NCBI GenBank assembly: GCA_039105265.1
Contig: JAPFFF010000332.1
Location: 1 to 26,002, forward strand
DNA length: 26,002 bases
DNA from: Tritrichomonas musculus
Lineage: Eukaryota; Parabasalia; Tritrichomonadida; Tritrichomonadidae
Direction of reading: 5' to 3'
Within the stretch, counting starts at the first letter, position 1. Each line of letters begins with the position of its first letter. A program made the position numbers and the translations under genes. The notes under the pieces were generated by a model that saw nothing but the letters and a program-made list of their open reading frames with translations, was not told where the DNA came from and searched no databases. Positions 13,141 through 23,160 of this stretch are shown piece after piece.

Positions 13141-16100
13141 AATCTGATGATTCAACTGCAGTTGTCGTTGCATCTGATGATTCAACTGCAGTTCTCGTTG
13201 AATCTGATGATTCAACTGCAGTTCTCGTTGCATCTGATGATTCAACTGCAGTTCTCGTTGCATCTGATGATTCAACTGCAGTTGTCGTTGCATCTGATGA
13301 TTCAACTGCAGTTCTTGTTTCATCTTATTATTAAACTGCAGTTCTCGTTGAATCTTATTATTAAACTGCAGTTCTCGTTGAATCTGATGATTCAACTGCA
13401 GTTCTCGTTGAATCTGATGATTCAACTGCAGTTCTCGTTGCATCTGATGATTCAACTGCAGTTCTCGTTGCATCTGATGATTCAACTGCAGTTGTCGTTG
13501 CATCTGATGATTCAACTGCAGTTCTCGTTGCATCTGATGATTCAACTGCAGTTCTCGTTGAATCTGATGATTCAACTGCAGTTCTCGTTGCATCTGATGA
13601 TTCAACTGCAGTTCTTGTTGCATCTTAATATTAAACGGCAGTTCTTGTTGCATCTGATGGTTCAACTGCAGTTCTCGTTGCATCTGATGATTCAACTGCA
13701 GTTCTCGTTGCATCTGATGATTCAACTGCAGTTCTCGTTGCATCTGATGATTCAACTGCAGTTCTCGTTGCATCTGATGATTCAACTGCAGTTCTCGTTG
13801 CATCTGATGATTCAACTGCAGTTCTCGTTGCATCTGATGATTCAACTGCAGTTCTCGTTGAATCTGATGATTCAACTGCAGTTCTCGTTGCATCTGATGA
13901 TTCAACTGCAGTTCTCGTTGCATCTGATGATTCAACTGCAGTTGTCGTTGCATCTGATGATTCAACTGCAGTTCTCGTTGAATCTGATGATTCAACTGCA
14001 GTTCTCGTTGCATCTGATGATTCAACTGCAGTTCTCGTTGCATCTGATGATTCAACTGCAGTTGTCGTTGCATCTGATGATTCAACTGCAGTTCTCGTTG
14101 AATCTGATGGTTCAACTGCAGTTCTCGTTGAATCTGATGATTCAACTGCAGTTCTTATTTCATCTGATGATTCAACTGCAGTTCTCGTTGCATCTGATGA
14201 TTCAACTGCAGTTCTCGTTGAATCTGATGATTCAACTGCAGTTCTCGTTGCATCTGATGATTCAACTGCAGTTCTCGTTGCATCTGATGATTCAACTGCA
14301 GTTGTCGTTGCATCTGATGATTCAACTGCAGTTCTTGTTTCATCTTATTATTAAACTTCAGTTCTCGTTGAATCTGATGATTCAACTGCAGTTCTCGTTG
14401 CATCTGATGATTCAACTGCAGTTCTCGTTGCATCTGATGATTCAACTGCAGTTCTCGTTGCATCTGATGATTCAACTGCAGTTCTCGTTGAATCTGATGA
14501 TTCAACTGCAGTTGTCGTTGCATCTGATGATTCAACTGCAGTTCTCGTTGAATCTGATGATTCAACTGCAGTTCTTGTTTCATCTTATTATTAAACTGCA
14601 GTTCTCGTTGAATCTTATGATTAAACTGCAGTTCTTTTTGAATCTTATTATTAAACTACAGTTCTCGTTGCATCTGATGATTCAACTGCAGTTCTCGTTG
14701 CATCTGATGATTCAACTGCAGTTCTCGTTGCATCTGATGATTCAACTGCAGTTCTCGTTGCATCTGATGATTCAACTGCAGTTCTCGTTGCATCTGATGA
14801 TTCAACTGCAGTTCTCGTTGCATCTGATGATTCAACTGCAGTTCTCGTTGCATCTGATGATTCAACTGCAGTTCTCGTTGAATCTGATGATTCAACTGCA
14901 GTTCTCGTTGCATCTGATGATTCAACTGCAGTTCTCGTTGCATCTGATGATTCAACTGCAGTTGTCGTTGCATCTGATGATTCAACTGCAGTTCTCGTTG
15001 AATCTGATGATTCAACTGCAGTTCTCGTTGCATCTGATGATTCAACTGCAGTTCTCGTTGCATCTGATGATTCAACTGCAGTTGTCGTTGCATCTGATGA
15101 TTCAACTGCAGTTCTCGTTGAATCTGATGGTTCAACTGCAGTTCTCGTTGAATCTGATGATTCAACTGCAGTTCTTATTTCATCTGATGATTCAACTGCA
15201 GTTCTCGTTGCATCTGATGATTCAACTGCAGTTCTCGTTGAATCTGATGATTCAACTGCAGTTCTCGTTGCATCTGATGATTCAACTGCAGTTCTCGTTG
15301 CATCTGATGATTCAACTGCAGTTCTCGTTGCATCTGATGATTCAACTGCAGTTCTCGTTGCATCTGATGATTCAACTGCAGTTCTCGTTGCATCTGATGA
15401 TTCAACTGCAGTTCTCGTTGAATCTGATGATTCAACTGCAGTTCTCGTTGCATCTGATGATTCAACTGCAGTTCTCGTTGCATCTGATGATTCAACTGCA
15501 GTTCTCGTTGCATCTGATGATTCAACTGCAGTTCTCGTTGAATCTGATGATTCAACTGCAGTTGTCGTTGCATCTGATGATTCAACTGCAGTTCTTGTTG
15601 CATCTTAATATTAAACGGCAGTTCTCGTTGCATCTGATGATTCAACTGCAGTTCTCGTTGCATCTGATGATTCAACTGCAGTTCTCGTTGCATCTGATGA
15701 TTCAACTGCAGTTCTCGTTGCATCTGATGATTCAACTGCAGTTCTCGTTGAATCTGATGATTCAACTGCAGTTCTCGTTGCATCTGATGATTCAACTGCA
15801 GTTCTCGTTGCATCTGATGATTCAACTGCAGTTCTCGTTGCATCTGATGATTCAACTGCAGTTCTCGTTGAATCTGATGATTCAACTGCAGTTGTCGTTG
15901 CATCTGATGATTCAACTGCAGTTCTTGTTGCATCTTAATATTAAACGGCAGTTCTCGTTGCATTTGATGATTCAACTGCAATTCTCGTTGAATCTGATGA
16001 TTCAACTGCAGTTCTCGTTGAATCTGATGATTCAACTGCAGTTGTCGTTGCATCTGATGATTCAACTGCAGTTCTTGTTGCATCTTAATATTAAACGGCA

Positions 16101-16890
16101 GTTCTCGTTGCATTTGATGATTCAACTGCAGTTCTCGTTGAATCTGATGATTCAACTGCAGTTCTCGTTGAATCTGATGATTCAACTGCAGTTGTCGTTG
16201 CATCTGATGATTCAACTGCAGTTCTCGTTGAATCTGATGATTCAACTGCAGTTCTCGTTGCATCTGATGATTCAACTGCAGTTCTCGTTGCATCTGATGA
16301 TTCAACTGCAGTTGTCGTTGCATCTGATGATTCAACTGCAGTTCTTGTTTCATCTTATTATTAAACTGCAGTTCTCGTTGAATCTTATTATTAAACTGCA
16401 GTTCTCGTTGAATCTGATGATTCAACTGCAGTTCTCGTTGAATCTGATGATTCAACTGCAGTTCTCGTTGCATCTGATGATTCAACTGCAGTTCTCGTTG
16501 CATCTGATGATTCAACTGCAGTTGTCGTTGCATCTGATGATTCAACTGCAGTTCTCGTTGCATCTGATGATTCAACTGCAGTTCTCGTTGAATCTGATGA
16601 TTCAACTGCAGTTCTCGTTGCATCTGATGATTCAACTGCAGTTCTTGTTGCATCTTAATATTAAACGGCAGTTCTTGTTGCATCTGATGGTTCAACTGCA
16701 GTTCTCGTTGCATCTGATGATTCAACTGCAGTTCTCGTTGCATCTGATGATTCAACTGCAGTTCTCGTTGCATCTGATGATTCAACTGCAGTTCTCGTTG
16801 CATCTGATGATTCAACTGCAGTTCTCGTTGCATCTGATGATTCAACTGCAGTTCTCGTTGCATCTGATGATTCAACTGCAGTTCTCGTTG
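13141..16890. repeat. Segmental duplication, copy 3 (3.75 kb)
   Basis: This block matches 6961-10710 at offset 6180 bp. The differences I noticed are single bases in the units at 15241 versus 9061 (tail) and 15751 versus 9571 (head). At 16891 the two diverge, where a run of seven catctgatga units is one unit shorter here. The interior also overlaps a younger match at offset 3030 bp with 16021-17820. Confidence 0.87.
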
Positions 16891-17820
16891 AATCTGATGA
16901 TTCAACTGCAGTTCTCGTTGCATCTGATGATTCAACTGCAGTTCTCGTTGCATCTGATGATTCAACTGCAGTTGTCGTTGCATCTGATGATTCAACTGCA
17001 GTTCTCGTTGAATCTGATGATTCAACTGCAGTTCTCGTTGCATCTGATGATTCAACTGCAGTTCTCGTTGCATCTGATGATTCAACTGCAGTTGTCGTTG
17101 CATCTGATGATTCAACTGCAGTTCTCGTTGAATCTGATGGTTCAACTGCAGTTCTCGTTGAATCTGATGATTCAACTGCAGTTCTTATTTCATCTGATGA
17201 TTCAACTGCAGTTCTCGTTGCATCTGATGATTCAACTGCAGTTCTCGTTGAATCTGATGATTCAACTGCAGTTCTCGTTGCATCTGATGATTCAACTGCA
17301 GTTCTCGTTGCATCTGATGATTCAACTGCAGTTGTCGTTGCATCTGATGATTCAACTGCAGTTCTTGTTTCATCTTATTATTAAACTTCAGTTCTCGTTG
17401 AATCTGATGATTCAACTGCAGTTCTCGTTGCATCTGATGATTCAACTGCAGTTCTCGTTGCATCTGATGATTCAACTGCAGTTCTCGTTGCATCTGATGA
17501 TTCAACTGCAGTTCTCGTTGAATCTGATGATTCAACTGCAGTTGTCGTTGCATCTGATGATTCAACTGCAGTTCTCGTTGAATCTGATGATTCAACTGCA
17601 GTTCTTGTTTCATCTTATTATTAAACTGCAGTTCTCGTTGAATCTTATGATTAAACTGCAGTTCTTTTTGAATCTTATTATTAAACTACAGTTCTCGTTG
17701 CATCTGATGATTCAACTGCAGTTCTCGTTGCATCTGATGATTCAACTGCAGTTCTCGTTGCATCTGATGATTCAACTGCAGTTCTCGTTGCATCTGATGA
17801 TTCAACTGCAGTTCTCGTTG
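16021..17820. repeat. Segmental duplication at offset 3030 bp (1.8 kb)
   Basis: This 60-unit stretch repeats 12991-14790 unit for unit; I noticed no difference. It stops at 17821, where the copy shows aatctgatga with tail gttgtcgttg while the source continues with catctgatga units. The end lies only 180 bp before the F2 island, so it is the last F1 expansion before the junction. The offset of 3030 bp (101 units) equals two of the module Y spacings. Confidence 0.87.
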
Positions 17821-17970
17821 AATCTGATGATTCAACTGCAGTTGTCGTTGCATCTGATGATTCAACTGTAGTTCTCGTTGAATCTGATGATTCAACTGCA
17901 GTTCTCGTTGAATCTGATGATTCAACTGCAGTTCTCGTTGCATCTGATGATTCAACTGCAGTTGTCGTTG

Positions 17971-18000
17971 AATCTGATGATTCAACTGCAGTTGTAGTTT
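17971..18000. repeat. Hybrid unit at the left F1/F2 junction
   Basis: This unit has an F1 head and middle (aatctgatga, ttcaactgca) but an F2 tail (gttgtagttt). The unit before it (17941-17970) has the tail gttgtcgttg, the F1 tail closest to the F2 form. The switch happens inside one unit and in register. No target-site duplication or foreign end sequence is visible, which points to recombination or conversion between sister units. Confidence 0.85.
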
Positions 18001-20830
18001 AATCTGATGGTTCAAATTGCAGTTGTAGTTTAATCTGATGGTTCAATTGCAGTTGCAGCTGAATCTGATGGTTCAATTGCAGTTGTAGTTTAATCTGATG
18101 GTTCAATTGCAGTTGTAGTTTAATCTAATGGTTCAATTGAAGTTGTAGCTGAATCTGATGGTTCAATTGCAGTTGTAGTTTAATCTAATGGTTCAATTTC
18201 AGTTGTAGCTTAATCTAATGGTTCAAATTGCAGTTGCAGCTGAATCTAATGGTTCAATTGAAGTTGTAGTTTAATCTGATGGTTCAAATTGCAGTTGTAG
18301 TTTAATCTAATGGTTCAAATTGCAGTTGCAGCTGAATCTGATGGTTCAATTGCAGTTGTAGTTTAATCTGATGGTTCAATTGCAGTTGTAGTTTAATCTG
18401 ATGGTTCAATTGCAGTTGTAGTTTAATCTGATGGTTCAATTGCAGTTGTAGTTTAATCTAATGGTTCAATTTCAGTTGTAGCTTAATCTAATGGTTCAAA
18501 TTGCAGTTGCAGCTGAATCTAATGGTTCAATTGAAGTTGTAGTTTAATCTGATGGTTCAATTGCAGTTGCAGCTGAATCTGATGGTTCAAATTGCAGTTG
18601 TAGCTGAATCTAATGGTTCAACTGCAGTTGTAGTTTAATCTGATGGTTCAATTGCAGTTGTAGTTTAATCTGATGGTTCAATTGCAGTTGTAGTTTAATC
18701 TAATGGTTCAAATTGCAGTTGTAGCTGAATCTAATGGTTCAACTGCAGTTGTAGTTTAATCTGATGGTTCAATTGCAGTTGTAGTTTAATCTAATGGTTC
18801 AAATTGCAGTTGTAGCTGAATCTGATGGTTCAAATTGCAGTTGTAGTTTAATCTGATGGTTCAATTGCAGTTGTAGTTTAATCTGATGGTTCAAATTGCA
18901 GTTGTAGCTGAATCTGATGGTTCAAATTGCAGTTGTAGTTTAATCTGATGGTTCAATTGCAGTTGCAGCTGAATCTGATGGTTCAAATTGCAGTTTTAGC
19001 TGAATCTAATGGTTCAACTGCAGTTGTAGTTTAATCTGATGATTCAACTGCAGTTGTAGTTTAATCTGATGGTTCAAATTGCAGTTGTAGTTTAATCTAA
19101 TGGTTCAACTGCAGTTGTAGTTTAATCTGATGATTCAAATTGCAGTTGTAGTTTAATCTGATGGTTCAAATTGCAGTTGCAGCTGAATCTGATGGTTCAA
19201 ATTGCAGTTGTAGTTTAATCTGATGGTTCAATTGCAGTTGTAGTTTAATCTGATGGTTCAATTGCAGTTGTAGTTTAATCTGATGGTTCAAATTGCAGTT
19301 GTAGCTTAATCTGATGGTTCAAATTGCAGTTGTAGTTTAATCTGATGGTTCAATTGCAGTTGTAGTTTAATCTGATGGTTCAATTGCAGTTGTAGTTTAA
19401 TCTGATAGTTCAATTGCAGTTGTAGTTTAATCTGATGGTTCAATTGCAGTTGTAGTTTAATCTAATGGTTCAATTTCAGTTGTAGCTTAATCTAATGGTT
19501 CAAATTGCAGTTGCAGCTGAATCTAATGGTTCAATTGAAGTTGTAGTTTAATCTGATGGTTCAAATTGCAGTTGCAGCTGAATCTAATGGTTCAATTGCA
19601 GTTGTAGTTTAATCTGATGGTTCAATTGCAGTTGTAGTTTAATCTAATGGTTCAATTTCAGTTGTAGCTTAATCTAATGGTTCAAATTGCAGTTGCAGCT
19701 GAATCTAATGGTTCAATTGAAGTTGTAGTTTAATCTGATGGTTCAATTGCAGTTGCAGCTGAATCTGATGGTTCAATTGCAGTTGTAGTTTAATCTAATG
19801 GTTCAATTTCAGTTGTAGCTTAATCTAATGGTTCAAATTGCAGTTGCAGCTGAATCTAATGGTTCAATTGAAGTTGTAGTTTAATCTGATGGTTCAATTG
19901 CAGTTGCAGCTGAATCTGATGGTTCAAATTGCAGTTGTAGCTGAATCTAATGGTTCAACTGCAGTTGTAGTTTAATCTGATGATTCAACTGCAGTTGTAG
20001 TTTAATCTGATGGTTCAATTGCAGTTGTAGTTTAATCTGATGGTTCAAATTGCAGTTGTAGCTTAATCTGATGGTTCAAATTGCAGTTGTAGTTTAATCT
20101 GATGGTTCAATTGCAGTTGTAGTTTAATCTGATGGTTCAACTGCAGTTGTAGTTTAATCTGATGGTTCAAATTGCAGTTGTAGTTTAATCTGATGATTCA
20201 ACTGCAGTTGTAGTTTAATCTGATGGTTCAAATTGCAGTTGTAGCTGAATCTGATGGTTCAAATTGCAGTTGTAGTTTAATCTGATGGTTCAATTGCAGT
20301 TGCAGCTGAATCTGATGGTTCAAATTGCAGTTGCAGCTGAATCTGATGGTTCAAATTGCAGTTGTAGCTGAATCTAATGGTTCAACTGCAGTTGTAGTTT
20401 AATCTGATGATTCAACTGCAGTTGTAGTTTAATCTGATGATTCAAATTGCAGTTGTAGTTTAATCTGATGATTCAAATTGCAGTTGCAGCTGAATCTGAT
20501 GGTTCAAATTGCAGTTACAGCTGAATCTAATGGTTCAAATTGCAGTTGTAGCTGAATCTGATGGTTCAAATTGCAGTTGTAGTTTAATCTGATGGTTCAA
20601 TTGCAGTTGTAGTTTAATCTGATGGTTCAAATTGCAGTTGTAGTTTAATCTGATGATTCAAATTGCAGTTGTAGTTTAATCTGATGGTTCAATTGCAGTT
20701 GTAGTTTAATCTGATGGTTCAAATTGCAGTTGTAGTTTAATCTGATGGTTCAATTGCAGTTGTAGTTTAATCTAATGGTTCAAATTGCAGTTGTAGTTTA
20801 ATCTGATGGTTCAAATTGCAGTTGTAGTTT
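18001..20830. repeat. Central F2 satellite island, 30/31-bp units
   Basis: This is a diverged sister family of the flanking units. The consensus has head aatctgatgg or aatctaatgg, a middle ttcaattgca, and tails gttgtagttt, gttgtagctg, gttgtagctt or gttgcagctg. I count 40 units with an extra A in the middle (caaattgcag, 31 bp). Assigning the remainder to 53 units of 30 bp gives 2830 bp, which exactly fills the interval and explains why the right array is shifted by 10 bp against the left. No CpG is seen anywhere in the island, and PstI sites survive only in scattered units with the caactgcag middle. The consensus GC is about 10 of 30. The 31-bp units destroy any long reading frame. Similarity to F1 in head, middle and start of tail indicates common ancestry rather than insertion of foreign DNA. 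Confidence 0.95.
18182..18272. repeat. 91-bp F2 trimer (first of five copies)
   Basis: Three F2 units form a fixed string: 30 bp with caatttcag and a gttgtagctt tail, then 31 bp with caaattgcag and a gttgcagctg tail, then 30 bp with caattgaag and a gttgtagttt tail. All three have the aatctaatgg head. The same string starts at 18455, 19459, 19641 and 19792. This is the clearest higher-order unit in the island and shows that F2 was also amplified in multi-unit pieces. Confidence 0.85.
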
Positions 20831-20860
20831 ACTCTGATGATTCAACTGCAGTTCTCGTTG
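20831..20860. repeat. Hybrid unit at the right F2/F1 junction
   Basis: The last F2 unit ends with tail gttgtagttt at 20830 and the next unit is F1 from its middle onward. Its head, actctgatga, was seen nowhere else in the window (aatc or catc is usual). The switch is again in register, with no duplicated flanks. Confidence 0.8.
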
Positions 20861-22320
20861 AATCTGATGATTCAACTGCAGTTCTTGTTGCATCTGATGA
20901 TTCAACTGCAGTTCTTGTTTCATCTGATGATTCAACTGCAGTTCTCGTTGAATCTTATTATTAAACTGCAGTTCTCGTTGCATCTGATGATTCAACTGCA
21001 GTTCTCGTTGCATCTGATGATTCAACTGCAGTTCTCGTTGCATCTGATGATTCAACTGCAGTTCTTGTTGCATCTTATTATTAAACTGCAGTTCTCGTTG
21101 CATCTGATGATTCAACTGCAGTTCTCGTTGCATCTGATGATTCAACTGCAGTTCTCGTTGCATCTGATGATTCAACTGCAGTTCTCGTTGCATCTGATGA
21201 TTCAACTGCAGTTCTCGTTGCATCTGATGATTCAACTGCAGTTCTCGTTGCATCTGATGATTCAACTGCAGTTCTCGTTGCATCTTATTATTAAACTGCA
21301 GTTCTCGTTGCATCTGATGATTCAACTGCAGTTCTCGTTGCATCTGATGATTCAACTGCAGTTCTCGTTGAATCTGATGGTTCAACTGCAGTTCTCGTTG
21401 AATCTGATGATTCAACTGCAGTTCTCGTTGCATCTGATGATTCAACTGCAGTTCTCGTTGAATCTGATGATTCAACTGCAGTTCTCGTTGCATCTGATGA
21501 TTCAACTGCAGTTCTCGTTGCATCTGATGATTCAACTGCAGTTCTCGTTGAATCTGATGGTTCAACTGCAGTTCTCGTTGAATCTGATGATTCAACTGCA
21601 GTTCTCGTTGAATCTGATGATTCAACTGCAGTTCTCGTTGAATCTGATGATTCAACTGCAGTTCTCGTTGCATCTGATGATTCAACTGCAGTTCTCGTTG
21701 CATCTGATGATTCAACTGCAGTTCTCGTTGAATCTGATGATTCAACTGCAGTTCTCGTTGCATCTGATGATTCAACTGCAGTTCTCGCTGCATCTGATGA
21801 TTCAACTGCAGTTCTCGTTGCATCTGATGATTCAACTGCAGTTCTCGTTGCATCTGATGATTCAACTGCAGTTCTTGTTGCATCTTATTATTAAACTGCA
21901 GTTCTCGTTGCATCTGATGATTCAACTGCAGTTCTCGTTGCATCTGATGGTTCAACTGCAGTTCTCGTTGAATCTGATGATTCAACTGTAGTTCTCGTTG
22001 AATCTGATGATTCAACTGCAGTTCTCGTTGAATCTGATGGTTCAACTGCAGTTCTCGTTGAATCTGATGATTCAACTGCAGTTCTCGTTGAATCTGATGG
22101 TTCAACTGCAGTTCTCGTTGAATCTGATGGTTCAACTGCAGTTCTCGTTGCATCTGATGATTCAACTGCAGTTGTCGTTGCATCTGATGATTCAACTGCA
22201 GTTCTTGTTTCATCTTATTATTAAACTGCAGTTCTCGTTGCATCTGATGATTCAACTGCAGTTCTCGTTGCATCTGATGATTCAACTGCAGTTGTCGTTG
22301 CATCTGATGATTCAACTGCA

Positions 22321-22980
22321 GTTCTCGTTGCATCTGATGATTCAACTGCAGTTGTCGTTGCATCTGATGATTCAACTGCAGTTCTTGTTTCATCTTATTA
22401 TTAAACTGCAGTTCTCGTTGCATCTGATGATTCAACTGCAGTTCTCGTTGCATCTGATGATTCAACTGCAGTTCTCGTTGAATCTGATGATTCAACTGCA
22501 GTTCTCGTTGCATCTGATGATTCAACTGCAGTTGTCGTTGCATCTGATGATTCAACTGCAGTTCTCGTTGAATCTGATGATTCAACTGTAGTTCTCGTTG
22601 CATCTGATGATTCAACTGCAGTTCTCGTTGAATCTGATGATTCAACTGTAGTTCTCGTTGAATCTGATGATTCAACTGCAGTTCTCGTTGAATCTGATGA
22701 TTCAACTGTAGTTCTCGTTGAATCTGATGGTTCAACTGCAGTTCTCGTTGAATCTGATGATTCAACTGCAGTTCTCGTTGAATCTGATGATTCAACTGCA
22801 GTTGTCGTTGCATCTGATGATTCAACTGCAGTTCTCGTTGAATCTGATGATTCAACTGTAGTTCTCGTTGCATCTGATGATTCAACTGCAGTTCTCGTTG
22901 AATCTGATGATTCAACTGTAGTTCTCGTTGCATCTGATGATTCAACTGCAGTTCTCGTTGAATCTGATGATTCAACTGCA
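22321..22980. repeat. Right-array duplication, copy 1 (660 bp)
   Basis: This segment matches 24901-25560 at offset 2580 bp (86 units). The match includes a catcttatta unit and five ctgta units in the same places. I noticed three base differences: two in the tail at 22801 versus 25381, and one in a head (aatctgatga versus aatctgatgg, 22951 versus 25531). Part of the same string recurs again at about 24451-24630 (offset 1830 bp from 22621). Confidence 0.83.
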
Positions 22981-23160
22981 GTTCTCGTTGCATCTGATGA
23001 TTCAACTGCAGTTCTCGTTGAATCTGATGATTCAACTGCAGTTCTCGTTGCATCTGATGATTCAACTGCAGTTCTCGTTGAATCTGATGATTCAACTGCA
23101 GTTCTCGTTGCATCTGATGATTCAACTGCAGTTCTCGTTGAATCTGATGATTCAACTGCA
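22861..23160. repeat. 60-bp dimer sub-array
   Basis: Here catctgatga and aatctgatga units alternate strictly for about five 60-bp dimers. The first dimer still carries a ctgta unit. Elsewhere in the window the two head types come in irregular runs, so this is a local dimeric amplification. Confidence 0.75.

Larger units (their letters stand above)
1..18000. repeat. Left F1 satellite array, 600 x 30 bp
   Basis: Every 60-bp stretch from 1 to 18000 contains exactly two 30-bp units in the same register, giving 600 units with no insertion or deletion that is not a whole unit. The unit has a head (aatctgatga or catctgatga), a middle (ttcaactgca) and a tail (usually gttctcgttg). Common tail variants are gttgtcgttg, gttcttgttg and gttcttgttt. 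Rarer diverged units have heads catcttaata, catcttatta or aatcttatta with middles ttaaacggca or ttaaactgca. GC content of the consensus is 12-13 of 30 bases. Most units carry one PstI site (ctgcag) and one CpG in tcg. The array starts before the window. No gene, promoter or unique spacer is visible inside it. The family name F1 is mine; I do not recognise the satellite. Confidence 0.98.

Noticed and set aside
1441-17820. Assembly artefact as the cause of the large near-identical blocks.
   Set aside because: The blocks differ by scattered single bases and by whole-unit gains or losses, as expected for real duplications. I cannot exclude errors in copy number without reads.
7-17871. A + strand open frame of about 5954 residues made of MIQLQFSLHL-type decapeptides.
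   Set aside because: It is open because the 30-bp period is a multiple of three and the unit lacks a stop in this frame. It starts and ends inside the repeat, has no unique domain, signal or splice context, its variants are mostly amino-acid changing, and a parallel frame is open on the other strand for long stretches.
1-18000. A third + frame reading S-D-D-S-T-A-V-L-V-A/E per unit, with an S-D-G-S-I-A-V counterpart in F2.
   Set aside because: It looks more protein-like in composition, but each catcttatta, aatcttatta, aatcttatga or catcttaata unit closes it, and in F2 the gtttaa border and the 31-bp units close it almost every unit.
18001-20830. Transposon or other mobile element inserted into the satellite.
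   Set aside because: The island is itself made of related 30/31-bp units, joins in register, and shows no terminal repeats, target-site duplication or coding domains.
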